The notes: a model not told the origin generated them from the sequence alone. DNA of 64,000 nucleotides from Massilia sp. Leaf139 (GCF_001424165.1 NZ_LMOJ01000023.1:261708-325707); one strand, 5' to 3'. Positions 41,539 to 53,116 are shown, counted from the stretch's first letter. Made by a program: numbers and translations.

Positions 41539-41795
41539 GTTGTTGTGACGATGATAAGGAAAACATACCATAGGATATTTGGCGTAAATACTGTTCATGC
41601 AAATAAACGATGTTTTTGTTAAATGAACGGTAGAAACCGTTGCTAAATTACGTCACTCGATTCGAAATTCCCGACACACATTTTTACTCCGCAGTACATT
41701 TTCTCAGCCGCCAGTTCGAGGGCACTTCCGAAATTCGGAGACCATAAAACAGGGCATTTTGCCTTGACGGAAAACTACACAACAAAGGGCTTAAC

Positions 41796-43613
41796 ATGAA
41801 GTCGACGCATTCGATTCACCCGAAATTGTTGAAAATCGCAGTTGCAGTTTCCTTTGCCGCAGGTTCGCTGAGCTTCGGCTCCGCAGTTGCCGGCAACGCT
41901 ACCGAAGCACAGGCAGCCGGCGCCCCGCAATACATCCTTAATACCGACCGCATCATCGTCAAGTACAAGGACGCCAACGTCGGTGGCGCCCAGGCACGCG
42001 TCGCCACCGCGATGACGGCCGGCCGCCAGGCCATCGCCGACCGCGCCGGCCAGCAGCTCGGCCTGCGCCTGCAGGCGCTGCGCACGACCGCCAACGGCGC
42101 CCACGTGATGAAGATCGACCGCAAGGTCTCGCTGAAGGATGCCGATGCGCTGGCCCAGGAAATGATGGCACGCGATTCCTCGATCGAATACGCCGAGCCC
42201 GACCGCATCATGCGCAAGATGGCCACCGCGAACGACCCGATGTACACCCAGCAGTGGCACTACACCGAAGCCACCGGCGGCCTGCGCCTGCCGGCAGCCT
42301 GGGATCTGTCGACCGGTACCGGCGTGAAAGTGGCCGTGATCGACACCGGTATCCGTCCGCACGCCGACCTCTCGGGCCAGTATGTCGGCGGCTATGACTT
42401 CATTTCCGACGCCACCATCGGCAACGACGGCAACGGCCGCGACAGCGACGCTTCCGATCCGGGCGACTGGACCGCCGCCAACGAGTGCGCCGCCGGCGAA
42501 CCGGCATCGGGCTCGAGCTGGCACGGTACCCACGTGGCCGGCACCATCGCCGCCAAGACCAACAACAGCCTGGGCGTCGCCGGCGTGGCCTACAATGCCC
42601 GCATCGTGCCGGTGCGCGTGCTCGGCAAGTGCGGCGGCTACACCTCGGACATCGCCGACGCCATCATCTGGTCGTCGGGCGGCACCGTCTCGGGCGTGCC
42701 GACCAACGCCAACCCGGCCAAGGTCATCAACATGTCGCTCGGCGGCGGCGGTGCTTGCGGCACCACCACCCAGAACGCCATCAACAGCGCCCGTTCGCGC
42801 GGCACCGTCGTTATCGTCGCGGCCGGTAACGAGAACATGAACGCCAGCAACTCGAACCCGGCTAACTGCGCCGGCGTCGTGACCGTCGCGGCGACCAACC
42901 GCAACGGCGCCCGCGCACCGTACTCGAACTACGGCACCGTGGTCGACGTGGCAGCACCTGGCGGCGACGCCAACGGCTACATCCTGTCGACGCTGAATGC
43001 CGGCACCAGCACCCCTGGCGCCGACAACTACGCCGGCTACCAGGGCACCTCGATGGCGACCCCGCACGTCGCCGGCGTGGCAGCACTGATGCTGGCCCGT
43101 AACAGCGCGCTGACCCCGGACCAGATCGAGTCGAAACTGAAGAGCACCGCGCGCGCCTTCCCGGGCACCTGCTCGGGCTGCGGCACCGGTATCGTCGACG
43201 CGGCAGCGGCGACGGCCTCGGCCACCACCAGCACCCCGGTCGGCCCGACGGTCTCGGAAACGGAATCGAACAACACGATCTCGACCGCGAACGCCATCAG
43301 CACCACCGGCACCACCGTCAACGGCGTCATCGGCAGCACGACCGACAGCGACTACTTCGTGGTTCAACTGCCAGCCGGCAAGACCCTGCAGGCAGCGATG
43401 ACCCCGGGCCTGTCGACCGCCGACTACGACGTCTACATCTACAACAGCGCAGGTACGCAGCTGGCCCTGAGCGAAAACGGCGCCGGCGCGACCGACACCG
43501 CTTCGGTCTCGAACACGACCACCGCGACGGCCGCACGCTATGTGCGCGTCAAGTACTACAGCGGCGGCACCGGTTCGACCAACGGCAAATACACCCTGAA
43601 ACTGAACTGGTAA
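41796..43613 (+). CDS. Secreted S8 subtilisin-like serine protease with PPC domain
   Basis: A 605-residue preproenzyme. Signal peptide about residues 1-32, an inhibitor-I9-like propeptide about 45-140, then the catalytic domain with the triad Asp183 (VAVIDTGI), His243 (SSWHGTHVAG) and Ser419 (GTSMATPHVAG). The last 120 residues (about 486-605, starting VSETESNNTISTA) are a pre-peptidase C-terminal domain, usually removed on secretion. The enzyme is an extracellular endoprotease. Strong ribosome binding site AAAGGG, strong terminator. Cys pairs in the catalytic domain suggest disulfides. Confidence 0.95.
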   Translation: MKSTHSIHPKLLKIAVAVSFAAGSLSFGSAVAGNATEAQAAGAPQYILNTDRIIVKYKDANVGGAQARVATAMTAGRQAIADRAGQQLGLRLQALRTTANGAHVMKIDRKVSLKDADALAQEMMARDSSIEYAEPDRIMRKMATANDPMYTQQWHYTEATGGLRLPAAWDLSTGTGVKVAVIDTGIRPHADLSGQYVGGYDFISDATIGNDGNGRDSDASDPGDWTAANECAAGEPASGSSWHGTHVAGTIAAKTNNSLGVAGVAYNARIVPVRVLGKCGGYTSDIADAIIWSSGGTVSGVPTNANPAKVINMSLGGGGACGTTTQNAINSARSRGTVVIVAAGNENMNASNSNPANCAGVVTVAATNRNGARAPYSNYGTVVDVAAPGGDANGYILSTLNAGTSTPGADNYAGYQGTSMATPHVAGVAALMLARNSALTPDQIESKLKSTARAFPGTCSGCGTGIVDAAAATASATTSTPVGPTVSETESNNTISTANAISTTGTTVNGVIGSTTDSDYFVVQLPAGKTLQAAMTPGLSTADYDVYIYNSAGTQLALSENGAGATDTASVSNTTTATAARYVRVKYYSGGTGSTNGKYTLKLNW

Positions 43614-43642
43614 GTTTTTTCCTGGTTGAGTAACAAGGTCGA

Positions 43643-43674
43643 AAGACGCGCGGCTTGCCGCGCGTCTTTTTTTT
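43643..43674 (+). terminator. Terminator of the subtilase gene
   Basis: AAGACGCGCGGC, TT, GCCGCGCGTCTT followed by six more T. Confidence 0.9.
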
Positions 43675-43707
43675 CGCATGCCGACCGCCTCTTGCACGGA
43701 AAGCCAA

Positions 43708-43735
43708 TTGACGAGATACTGTACGGAATTACAGT
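43708..43735 (+). promoter_or_regulatory. dinB promoter overlapped by a LexA (SOS) box
   Basis: A -35 TTGACG (43708-43713) and -10 TACAGT (43730-43735) with a 16-base spacer. The SOS box CTGT-ACGGAATT-ACAG (43719-43734) covers the spacer and -10. The arrangement predicts LexA repression and damage induction of dinB. Confidence 0.75.
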
Positions 43736-43758
43736 AGTCGGCCCCGGCCGCCGCCAGA

Positions 43759-44835
43759 GTGAACGCCCCCGCACGTAAAATCATCCATTGCGATTGCGAC
43801 TGCTTCTATGCGTCGGTCGAGATGCGCGACGATCCGTCCCTGCGCGGGCGTCCGCTCGCCGTCGGCGGCCGTCCCGACCAGCGCGGCGTGGTGGCGACCT
43901 GCAATTACGAGGCGCGCCGCTACGGCATCCATTCGGCGATGGCCACCGCCCAGGCCATGAAGCTGTGCCCGGAACTGCTGGTGATTCCGCCGGCGATGGA
44001 AAAATACCGGATCGCCTCGCGCCAGATCATGGAGATCTACGCCGACTACACGGAGCTGGTCGAACCGCTGTCGCTCGACGAAGCCTATCTCGACGTTTCG
44101 AATTCGCCGCACTGCAAGGGCAGCGCCACCCTGATCGCCCAGGAGATCCGCCAGCGCATTTTCGAGACCGTCGGCATCACCGCCTCGGCCGGCGTGGCGC
44201 CGAACAAGTTCGTCGCGAAAATCGCCAGCGACTGGAACAAGCCGGACGGTCTGTTCCTGGTGCGCCCGGAAGAAGTCGATGCCTTCGTGGCGGCGCTGCC
44301 CGTGAAAAAGCTGCACGGCGTCGGCAAGGTCACGGCGGCGAAACTGAATAAACTGGGCGCGCAGACCTGCGCCGACCTGCGCGGCTGGACGATGCAGGAG
44401 CTGCAGCACCACTTCGGCAGTTTCGGCGCGCGCCTGCACGACCTGTGCCGCGGCATCGACAACCGCGAGGTCAGCGCCGAGCGCGAACGCAAATCGGTCA
44501 GCACCGAGGAGACCTACACCAACGACGTGCCGGATTTGCCGGCCTGCCTGACGCTGCTGCCCGACTTATACGAACACCTGCTCGGCCGCATCAAGCGCGC
44601 CGGTGCCGAAAAATTCATCAATAAACTGTTCGTGAAAATCAAATTCGCGGACTTCCAGCAGACCACCGTCGAGTGCGTCGGCTATGCGCCGCACCTGCCT
44701 ACTTTTGCCCGCCTGATGGAAACCGGCTGGCTGCGCGCCAGCCGCCCGGTGCGCCTGCTGGGCGTCGGCGTGCGCCTGGGCGACACCGAACATGTCGAAC
44801 AACTGAGCCTGTTTGACGAACACGCAACACATTAA
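43759..44835 (+). CDS. dinB: DNA polymerase IV
   Basis: A 358-residue Y-family translesion polymerase. The metal-binding residues are in [14 protein letters not shown] and [10 protein letters not shown], the steric and nucleotide-binding region is [16 protein letters not shown], and the helix-hairpin-helix is [14 protein letters not shown]. The C-terminal QLSLF is the sliding-clamp binding motif. GTG start at 43759; the SOS box upstream indicates damage induction. rdgC follows 86 bases later. Confidence 0.96.
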   Translation: MNAPARKIIHCDCDCFYASVEMRDDPSLRGRPLAVGGRPDQRGVVATCNYEARRYGIHSAMATAQAMKLCPELLVIPPAMEKYRIASRQIMEIYADYTELVEPLSLDEAYLDVSNSPHCKGSATLIAQEIRQRIFETVGITASAGVAPNKFVAKIASDWNKPDGLFLVRPEEVDAFVAALPVKKLHGVGKVTAAKLNKLGAQTCADLRGWTMQELQHHFGSFGARLHDLCRGIDNREVSAERERKSVSTEETYTNDVPDLPACLTLLPDLYEHLLGRIKRAGAEKFINKLFVKIKFADFQQTTVECVGYAPHLPTFARLMETGWLRASRPVRLLGVGVRLGDTEHVEQLSLFDEHATH

Positions 44836-44921
44836 AACGTTGTTGTTGCCACGTGAAAATACGGCGACAGCAACGTGTAGAATGTCGTTCCCCTGAAATA
44901 CTGAGACAACAGAAAGCAACT

Positions 44922-45818
44922 ATGTGGTTCAAGAATCTTCAGATTTACCGCCTGCCTGCACCCTGGGCTTTTACGCCTGAACAGATGGAAGAGGCGCTCG
45001 CGCCGATGGCGTTTACGCCCGCTAACAGCAACGAATTGCTGCGTCAGGGCTGGGACACCCCGCGCCCGAACGGTGGTCTGGTTCACGTCGTCAACAAGCA
45101 GATGCTGATGATGCTGGGCACCGAAAAGAAGCTGCTGCCGAGCTCGGTGATCAACCAGGTCGCCAAGGCCAAGGCTGCCGAACTGGAAGAGCAGCAGGGT
45201 TTCCCGCCTGGTAAAAAGGCGATGAAAGAATTGAAGGAACGCGTGGCCGACGAACTGCTGCCGCGCGCATTCACCATCCGCAGCAACACGTTTACCTGGA
45301 TCGACCCGGTCAATGGCTGGTTAGTGGTCGACGCCGCCAGCCCGGCCAAGGCCGACGACGTGGTGAAACTGCTGCTTAAAGGCGTGGATCGCATGCCGCT
45401 CGAATCGCTGCGCGTGCAGCGCTCGCCGGTCGCCGTGATGACCGGCTGGCTGGAATCGGACGAAGCGCCCTATAACTTCACGATCGACCAGGACACCGAA
45501 CTGCGCGCCACCGGCGAAAGCCGCGCCGCCGTGCGTTACGTAAAACATTCGCTTGATCCGGAAGACATCCGCCGCCACATCGCCGCGGGTAAGCAGTGCA
45601 CCCGCCTGGCGATGACCTGGAACAGCCGCGTCAGCTTCGTGCTGACCGAATCGCTGGCGATCAAGGGCATCAAGCCGTTGGACGTCATTAACGAAGGCGG
45701 CGCCGTCACCCACAGCGACGACGAACGTTTCGACAACGACATGATGCTGATGACCGGCGAGCTGGCGAAATTGCTGGCCGACGTGGTCGACGCGCTGGGC
45801 GGCGAAGCCAAGGCCTAA
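44922..45818 (+). CDS. rdgC: Recombination-associated protein RdgC
   Basis: A 298-residue ring-forming DNA-binding protein that modulates RecA and replication-fork repair. The family start [11 protein letters not shown] and segments [29 protein letters not shown] and [16 protein letters not shown] are unmistakable. The ATG at 44922 is preferred over an upstream in-frame start because all family members begin at MWFKN. It ends before a palindromic repeat pair. Confidence 0.96.
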   Translation: MWFKNLQIYRLPAPWAFTPEQMEEALAPMAFTPANSNELLRQGWDTPRPNGGLVHVVNKQMLMMLGTEKKLLPSSVINQVAKAKAAELEEQQGFPPGKKAMKELKERVADELLPRAFTIRSNTFTWIDPVNGWLVVDAASPAKADDVVKLLLKGVDRMPLESLRVQRSPVAVMTGWLESDEAPYNFTIDQDTELRATGESRAAVRYVKHSLDPEDIRRHIAAGKQCTRLAMTWNSRVSFVLTESLAIKGIKPLDVINEGGAVTHSDDERFDNDMMLMTGELAKLLADVVDALGGEAKA

Positions 45819-45824
45819 GATTTT

Positions 45825-45934
45825 GTAGGGTGGACGGCTCCGCCGTCCACGCGTTCAGCGAACACCTGAACCAGCTCGTCGCGGGCTGATCATCCGCTGC
45901 TTGAACGCTTGGACGGAGAACCTGTCCACGCTAC
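45825..45934. repeat. Inverted pair of dispersed palindromic elements
   Basis: Left unit 45825-45853 (GTAGGGTGGACGGCTC, CGCCGTCCACGCG) and right unit 45907-45934 (GCTTGGACGGAGAA, CCTGTCCACGCTAC) in opposite orientation, between the convergent rdgC and catalase genes. Same frame as the GTAGGGTGGGC units but with GGAC in the arm. Confidence 0.75.
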
Positions 45935-45936
45935 GT

Positions 45937-45962
45937 AAAACGGATCCGCTCGGATCCGTTTT
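45937..45962. terminator. Bidirectional terminator, rdgC and catalase
   Basis: AAAACGGATCCG, CT, CGGATCCGTTTT: perfect stem with T on both strands, between convergent genes. Confidence 0.8.
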
Positions 45963-45973
45963 GCATTGGCGCT

Positions 45974-47575
45974 TTACTTCGCGCTTGCCACCTCATCGCT
46001 GGTGGCCGGCTCCTCACTTTTTCCATCCGTATAAGTCGCACCCTGGCGGTTCTCGTGCGGTGCCGGCTTGCCCGGCAGCGGCGGCAGCGCCTTCGCCTTT
46101 TCGAGGTCGATGCCGGCGACTTGCGCCACGCGGCGGCCGTAGTCCTCGTCGCAATGCCACAGGTGCCAGACCATGCGCAGCTGCACGACTTCCGGACATC
46201 CCTTCAGGTCGCCGCCGACATTGTTCACCAGCTCGTCGCGTTCCCAATCCTCGAACGTCCGGTAGCGGTCGCCCGCCTGCTGGTAGTCGGCGCGGGTGTT
46301 GGTGGTCTGGTAGCGGCCCAGGTGGCCCTCGACGTACTGGTGGTAGTCGCGCGCCGGCTTCGGGGCTTCCTGGGTGCCTCCCAGCAGGCTCGGCTCGTAG
46401 TTGATGTGGCGGTTTTCTCCGCTATCGTCGACGATATACGTCATCTGGCCGTCGCGCTGGTTGGTGCGCGGGCGCGCCCGTTCCTGGGGTGCGTTGATCG
46501 GCAGCTGCAGGTAATTCGGGCCGACGCGGTAGCGCTGGGTGTCGGAATAGGACAGGGTGCGGCCCTGCAGCATCTTGTCGTCCGAAAAATCGATGCCGTC
46601 GACCAGCACGCCGGTGCCGAAGGCCGACTGCTCCGTCTCGGCAAACACATTCTCCGGATTGCGGTCGAGTACCATGCGCCCCACGGGCAGCAGCGGGAAC
46701 TGGTCTTCCGGCCAGCGCTTGGTGTCGTCAAGCGGGTCGAAGTCGAGCTCGGGATGCTCGCCGTCGGCCATGATCTGCACGCAGAATTCCCACTCCGGAT
46801 AATCGCCGCGCTCGATCGCATCGTACAGGTCACGGGTGGCGTGGCTGGTGTCGTGCGCCTGGATCTCGGCCGCCTGGGCCGCGGTGAGGTTGCGCACGCC
46901 CTGGCGCGGCTGCCAGTGGAATTTCACCAGGTGGGCCACGCCCTCGTCGTTGATCAATTTATAGGTGTTGACGCCGGAGCCTTCCATCTCGCGGTAATTT
47001 GCCGGGATGCCCCAGGGACTTTTCACCCAGGTGACCATGTGCAGCGCTTCCGGCGAATTGGCGACGAAATCGTAAAAGCGCCAGGCTTCCTGCTGGTTCG
47101 TTACCGGATCCGGTTTGAAGGCGTGGATCATGTCCGGGAACTTGATCGCATCGCGGATGAAGAACACCTTTAAATTGTTGCCGACCAGATCCCAGTTGCC
47201 CTCGACCGTCTTCAGTTTCACGGCGAAGCCGCGCGGGTCGCGCGCCGTTTCCGGCGAATCCTTGCCGCCGATGACGGTCGAGAAACGGACGAACACGGGC
47301 GTCTGCACCCCGGTCTCGTTGAGTACGCGGGCGCGCGTGTATTTGGATGCCGGCTCGTCGCCGATCTTGCCATAGGCTTCGAAATAGCCGTGGGCGCCGG
47401 TGCCGCGCGCATGCACGACGCGCTCGGGGATGCGCTCGCGGTCGAAGTGGGTGATCTTCTCGATGAACTGGTAGTTTTCGAGCGTGGCCGGGCCGCGCTC
47501 GCCGACCGAACGCAAGGACTGGTTGTCACGGACGGGATGGCCCTGGCGCGTCGTTAAAATTGGACGGTCAGACAT
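45974..47575 (-). CDS. katA: Monofunctional heme catalase
   Basis: A 533-residue catalase that splits hydrogen peroxide. The distal heme His is in [12 protein letters not shown], the Asn in [11 protein letters not shown], and the proximal Tyr ligand in [16 protein letters not shown] at 47575 is preceded by AGAGGAGAG at proper spacing. It follows the short asparaginase-like gene on the same strand at 88 bases. No OxyR or other regulator gene is adjacent. Confidence 0.95.
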   Translation of the reverse strand: MSDRPILTTRQGHPVRDNQSLRSVGERGPATLENYQFIEKITHFDRERIPERVVHARGTGAHGYFEAYGKIGDEPASKYTRARVLNETGVQTPVFVRFSTVIGGKDSPETARDPRGFAVKLKTVEGNWDLVGNNLKVFFIRDAIKFPDMIHAFKPDPVTNQQEAWRFYDFVANSPEALHMVTWVKSPWGIPANYREMEGSGVNTYKLINDEGVAHLVKFHWQPRQGVRNLTAAQAAEIQAHDTSHATRDLYDAIERGDYPEWEFCVQIMADGEHPELDFDPLDDTKRWPEDQFPLLPVGRMVLDRNPENVFAETEQSAFGTGVLVDGIDFSDDKMLQGRTLSYSDTQRYRVGPNYLQLPINAPQERARPRTNQRDGQMTYIVDDSGENRHINYEPSLLGGTQEAPKPARDYHQYVEGHLGRYQTTNTRADYQQAGDRYRTFEDWERDELVNNVGGDLKGCPEVVQLRMVWHLWHCDEDYGRRVAQVAGIDLEKAKALPPLPGKPAPHENRQGATYTDGKSEEPATSDEVASAK

Positions 47576-47663
47576 TTGCAACTCTCCTCTCGGTGCGTGG
47601 AGAGAAAAGTATAGGAAGTTCTATGGAAGGGCAGCGCGCTGCTGCCCTGTGGAATCGTGGAGC

Positions 47664-48149
47664 TTACAGCGGCTGGAACACGCCGGCGGCGCGATTCTTG
47701 GTCACATTATCCCAGGCGAATACTTGGCCGTTCATGCCGACATACACGCCAGGGGCCAGCGTTTGCGCCACGCCGCAGGCGAAGCCGAGGTTGAACAGGG
47801 CGTCGGAATTGGCGATCTCGTAGGGGATCATGGCGCCGGTCAGGACGACCGTCTTGCCGAGGTTTGCCGCGCCGAGCACGGCGGCCGTCTGCGGCATGGT
47901 ATCGGTGCCGTGGACGATGACGATCGCCTTTTCGCTTGCGGCCTGGCAGGACGCGAGGATGCGCGCGCGGTCAACGTCCTGCATGTCGAGCGAATCGAGC
48001 AGCGGCAGCACTTCCAGTTCGACCGGAATCGTCAGGCGCGCGCGCTTGAGGACGTCGGGCATGTGGCTATCGGAAAAGCCGAGCACGCCGTTCAGCTCGT
48101 TGTAGTGTTTGTCGAAGGTGCCGCCCGTGGCGATGAGTCGCAAAGTCAT
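47664..48149 (-). CDS. Single-domain asparaginase-like protein
   Basis: A 161-residue protein matching only the N-terminal domain of bacterial L-asparaginases: IATGGTFDK (first catalytic Thr) and VIVHGTDTMPQTA (Thr-Asp pair), then VVLTGAMIPYEI. Full-length enzymes have about 330 residues and a second domain that completes the active site across subunits; this one stops after the first domain. Such short forms are a known family and may or may not be active. The gene is complete with its own start and stop, so it is not a truncation within this window. Confidence 0.82.
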   Translation of the reverse strand: MTLRLIATGGTFDKHYNELNGVLGFSDSHMPDVLKRARLTIPVELEVLPLLDSLDMQDVDRARILASCQAASEKAIVIVHGTDTMPQTAAVLGAANLGKTVVLTGAMIPYEIANSDALFNLGFACGVAQTLAPGVYVGMNGQVFAWDNVTKNRAAGVFQPL

Positions 48150-48286
48150 ATCGGTTTATACACGCAGTAAAAAAAGGTGGAACATCATAGCGTCAAACCG
48201 TAGTGTATCCATATGTGACTACGCTAGAATCGACCGGATCGGATGAGTAGACTGACCTTTTACCAAGGGCAAGCCCTAAGAATTTC

Positions 48287-49042
48287 ATGAAAGCCGTTGC
48301 TCCAGGAACCGTTATTTTTCACCGTCATCGTGGCTATGGCGTGATCACCCATGTCAACCTGCTGACGGGCTGGATTTCCGCCCGCTTCGGCAACGAAGCG
48401 CGCACGCTCGACCTGAATTTGTCGAGCGACGAAGTGCAGCATGCCGATGGCGAGCCGATCCTGTTCCGGCGCGCGCCGCCCGACCGCATGCCGCATGCGC
48501 GCCTGATGGCCGTCGTGCGCGAACTGCACCAGGCCGGTTACCAGAAACTGTATCTGTATTCCTGGCCCAAGCCCTCGGGCCTGCACTGGCGCTGGCATCT
48601 GTTCACCGGCCAGCGCAACTGGATGCAGCGTTCCTGGCGCGAAGGCTGGTATGGATCGGGCGCCGAGTACAACAACAATCCGGTCATGGGATGGGGAGAT
48701 ACGCCCGGCGCCAGTACCGAGGAACTGATCCACGCGCTGGCGAAATTCGATCCGCAAGGCCTGGCCCAGGCGCTGGGACGCGACGAGGATCACACGGCCT
48801 GGTTCGCCGCCACCTGCGACGCGCTGCTGCCGGGCTATATGTACAGCCTGAACATCGAGCGTCCCCCCGGTGGCGGCCTGATCAACGCGCCGCCGGTGCC
48901 GGTGGTGGCCGTGCGCGCCGGCTTGCCGGCCTATGCCGGTCCCGAGATCGGCTGGCCGCCGGGCTGGGCAGGGCTGTGGACGCGCTCCCACGTGATGCCG
49001 GCGAAGAAGATCAATCTGACGGGCGAGCCGGAACTGCGCTGA
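48287..49042 (+). CDS. Unrecognised 251-residue protein
   Basis: No family recognised. Residues about 4-45 (PGTVIFHRHRGYGVITHV and WISARFGNEARTLDLNL) have the beta-strand and glycine pattern of small SH3/Tudor-like domains that follow a position-and-value pattern G-x-V-x-H-x-x-x-G-x-G. A Trp-rich middle (HWRWHLFTGQRNWMQRSW, about residues 100-120) is distinctive. No signal peptide or membrane segment. ATG at 48287; codon use resembles its neighbours. Flanked by the asparaginase-like gene and a repeat pair, with no obvious operon. Confidence 0.75.
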   Translation: MKAVAPGTVIFHRHRGYGVITHVNLLTGWISARFGNEARTLDLNLSSDEVQHADGEPILFRRAPPDRMPHARLMAVVRELHQAGYQKLYLYSWPKPSGLHWRWHLFTGQRNWMQRSWREGWYGSGAEYNNNPVMGWGDTPGASTEELIHALAKFDPQGLAQALGRDEDHTAWFAATCDALLPGYMYSLNIERPPGGGLINAPPVPVVAVRAGLPAYAGPEIGWPPGWAGLWTRSHVMPAKKINLTGEPELR

Positions 49043-49099
49043 CGCATTCAACTAAACCGTTTCCTGTTTCGTTAATTTTTTGGTTAGCAGCGGCATCAC

Positions 49100-49220
49100 G
49101 TAGGGTAGGCATGCCCACGCGGAACGATGACCATTGTTCGCTCATGCATTCCACGACGATGCGCAATTGCACGCGGGCATGCCCAGTGAACCCGTAGTCG
49201 AGGCCATTGGCCTCGACTAC
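49100..49220. repeat. Palindromic repeat pair plus second-type repeat
   Basis: Left unit 49100-49122 (GTAGGGTAGGCA, TGCCCACGCGG) and an inverted partial unit 49173-49188 (CGCGGGCATGCCCAGTG). It continues into a 27-base palindrome at 49194-49220 (GTAGTCGAGGCC, ATT, GGCCTCGACTAC), a second-type core also seen at 25697-25710 in the other orientation. The palindrome includes the stop codon of the D-2-hydroxyacid dehydrogenase gene. Confidence 0.75.
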
Positions 49221-50206
49221 TCCTGCAACACCTCTGGATTCAGGATGTTCGTCGGCTTGCCTGCCGCGAACTGCACGATGTTCTCGAACGCCGCCCTGAA
49301 ATACAGTTCGTAACTCTCCTGCTCGACATACCCCAGGTGCGGCGTCGCCAGCACCGTCGGAATCCGCAGCAGCGGCGCGTCAGCTGGCAGCGGCTCATCT
49401 GTAAAAACGTCCAGCGCCGCCATGCCCGGCCGTCCGGCGTGCAGGGCCGCTTCCAGCGCGCCCGTTTCCACCAGTTCCGCCCGGCTCGTGTTCACGAATA
49501 GGGCGTCCGGCTTCATGCGCGCCAGGTCGGCGCCGGTGACGATGCCGCGCGTGGCGTCGGCCAGGCGCAGGTGCAGGCTCAGCACATCGGCCTCGGCAAA
49601 GAACGCCTCGCGCGAAGCGGCGGCATCCAAGCCGTCGGCCAGCGCCGCGGCGCGGCTGGCCTCGCTGCCCCAGACCAGCACCCGCATCCCGAAGGCGCGG
49701 CCGTAGCCGGCCAGCAGCTTGCCGATCTTGCCGTAGCCCCAGATCGCCAGCGTGCGCCCGTGCAATACCCGGCCCAGTCCGTTGAGCTGGGGATTCACGG
49801 AGGCGCTCTGCCACATCCCTTCTTTCAGGTTGTTCGCATAGGGAACGATCTTGCGGCTGGCCGCCATGATCAGCGCCCAGGTCAATTCGGCCGGGGCGGT
49901 GGGCGAACCGGTTCCCTCGGCGATGGCGATGCCGCGCGCCGTGGCGGCGGCGACGTCGATATGTCCGCTGACCTTGCCCGTTTGCGAGATCAGTTTCAGG
50001 TTCGGCACTTTGCTCAGCAGGGCGGCGGACAGGATCGTGCGCTCGCGGATCAGTACCAGGGCGTCATAGGACGCCATGCGGATCGCCAGCTGGCCGAGGC
50101 CGCGCGCGGAATTATTGAACACTTTGACCTCGTGACCGTCCAATATTTTGTAACAGGCGAGACACGGCACGGCGTTCTGGTAGTCGTCAAGAATGGCAAT
50201 TTTCAT
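49217..50206 (-). CDS. D-2-hydroxyacid dehydrogenase family protein
   Basis: A 329-residue NAD-dependent dehydrogenase. The Rossmann motif is WGYGKIGK (GxGxxG), the catalytic Arg lies in VNTSRAELV, the Glu in FTDEPLP and the His in ATPHLGYVEQ. Substrate not predictable: members reduce or oxidise 2-hydroxy acids. The C-terminal 6 residues (PEVLQE) end at a TAG supplied by a palindromic repeat. It is divergent from pckG across about 340 bases. Confidence 0.9.
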   Translation of the reverse strand: MKIAILDDYQNAVPCLACYKILDGHEVKVFNNSARGLGQLAIRMASYDALVLIRERTILSAALLSKVPNLKLISQTGKVSGHIDVAAATARGIAIAEGTGSPTAPAELTWALIMAASRKIVPYANNLKEGMWQSASVNPQLNGLGRVLHGRTLAIWGYGKIGKLLAGYGRAFGMRVLVWGSEASRAAALADGLDAAASREAFFAEADVLSLHLRLADATRGIVTGADLARMKPDALFVNTSRAELVETGALEAALHAGRPGMAALDVFTDEPLPADAPLLRIPTVLATPHLGYVEQESYELYFRAAFENIVQFAAGKPTNILNPEVLQE

Positions 50207-50547
50207 CGGAGTTGCGCGAAGTTATGGATGAGCACGTAAAGGAATAACGCGTTCCCGGCGAATCGAAGTAGCCCACTACAATAGTCAACTATATTTCCTA
50301 CATTTTTCGATTCGAAGAGCTTGAATCGCCGTTTGGGGGGTGTACAATCGGCCGATTATTAAGGGTTTGACAGCACCGAAGTGTATATCAGCCCCGGCTT
50401 CACCGTTCCACCGCCTCGCCACCGGGGCCGCCGACACGACCGCCGTACCGCCGCTCCCCTGGCGCCAGGGACTGCATCCAGTCCCGGAACTCTGCGACGA
50501 TCCTGCCGTGCCGGAACCATACAGAATTCTTAATTGTTGGAGGTACC
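50207..50547. other. Intergenic region upstream of pckG
   Basis: About 340 bases without a gene. It must hold the promoters of the divergent D-2-hydroxyacid dehydrogenase and pckG genes. A good match (TTGAAT, 16 bases, TACAAT) for pckG is listed separately, and a TTGACA at 50367 has no matching -10. The leader between promoter and start is about 190 bases and shows no riboswitch motif that was recognised. Confidence 0.5.
50321..50348 (+). promoter_or_regulatory. Probable pckG promoter
   Basis: A -35 TTGAAT (50321-50326), 16-base spacer with a G run, and -10 TACAAT (50343-50348). It points toward pckG about 200 bases downstream. Confidence 0.55.
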
Positions 50548-52428
<1,881 letters not shown>

Positions 52429-52470
52429 GTTTCTGAGGAGGGCGGCCGTTTGAAAACGGCTGCGCGTAAG

Positions 52471-52504
52471 AAAGGGCAGCGCCGTGGGGTGCTGCCCTTT
52501 TTTT
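52471..52504 (+). terminator. Terminator of pckG
   Basis: AAAGGGCAGC, eight-base loop, then GTGCTGCCCTTT and further T. Confidence 0.85.
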
Positions 52505-52531
52505 GTGGCGCTGTTTGCGCTGCCGGTTTTC

Positions 52532-52630
52532 GTAGGGTGGGCTCTGCCCACGCGGGATCATCGCCTGAATAGTGGAAATAAGGCCGCGAGTTCGCACAGG
52601 CCGTATCCGCGTGGGCGGAGCCCACCCTAC
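52532..52630. repeat. Inverted pair of dispersed palindromic elements
   Basis: Left unit 52532-52556 (GTAGGGTGGGCTC, TGCCCACGCGGG) and right unit 52607-52630 (CCGCGTGGGCGG, AGCCCACCCTAC) in opposite orientation with 50 bases between, in the convergent gap after pckG. Confidence 0.85.
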
Positions 52631-52639
52631 AAGATCGGG

Positions 52640-53116
52640 TTACTCCAGCAGCGTTACTTCGGTCTTTTTTCCACCAAACCCATCGAACACGCGCCGGTGG
52701 CAGGCATACGACATCGCATCGTCGCGCTCGTAGTATCCGCCCACCCATTCCAGCAAAAACTGCAGCTTGCTCTGCTGTGCCTCCATCGACGCATACTTGT
52801 GCGGCTCCCACGGCCGCTTGCGGTTGTTCTCCAGGCACACCGCGCGCCCCGGATTCATGAACGTCAATTCGGAACAGTAGGGCAGCGCCGCTTCCACCAG
52901 CTCGCCATAACAGCCTTCCGCCACCCAGGCATCGTGCCCGCTGACGAAGGCGAGCAAGTCGGCGCGTACCGCGTCCGGTGCGCGCGGCACGGCGATCTGG
53001 CCGGGTTCCCAGACGATGGTGTCGAGATCCAGGTGCGCCAGCCCATGTTGCTGCGCGAGCGCGCGTGCCCGGTAGGACTTGCCGGAACCTGAATTGCCCA
53101 TGATGAGTAAGCGCAT
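52640..53116 (-). CDS. P-loop nucleotide kinase-like protein
   Basis: A 158-residue protein with Walker A MGNSGSGKS at the very N-terminus, then AHLDLDTIVWEP and WVAEGCYGELVE. This resembles the shikimate/adenylate-kinase-like AAA group (often annotated as adenylate kinase or topology modulation-like FlaR protein). Substrate unknown. ATG at 53116 is eight bases from GAGGG; an ATG two codons upstream is too close to it. Starts 52 bases after the DUF2214 gene on the same strand. Confidence 0.82.
   Translation of the reverse strand: MRLLIMGNSGSGKSYRARALAQQHGLAHLDLDTIVWEPGQIAVPRAPDAVRADLLAFVSGHDAWVAEGCYGELVEAALPYCSELTFMNPGRAVCLENNRKRPWEPHKYASMEAQQSKLQFLLEWVGGYYERDDAMSYACHRRVFDGFGGKKTEVTLLE

Larger units (their letters stand above)
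41412..41795. other. Intergenic region upstream of the subtilase
   Basis: About 385 bases without a gene, much more AT-rich than its surroundings from 41495 onward. It has the glycerate kinase terminator at its left and an inverted repeat CATTACTT-GCA-AAGTAATG at 41520-41538 that could be an operator for the following protease. AAAGGG before 41796 is the ribosome binding site. Confidence 0.5.
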
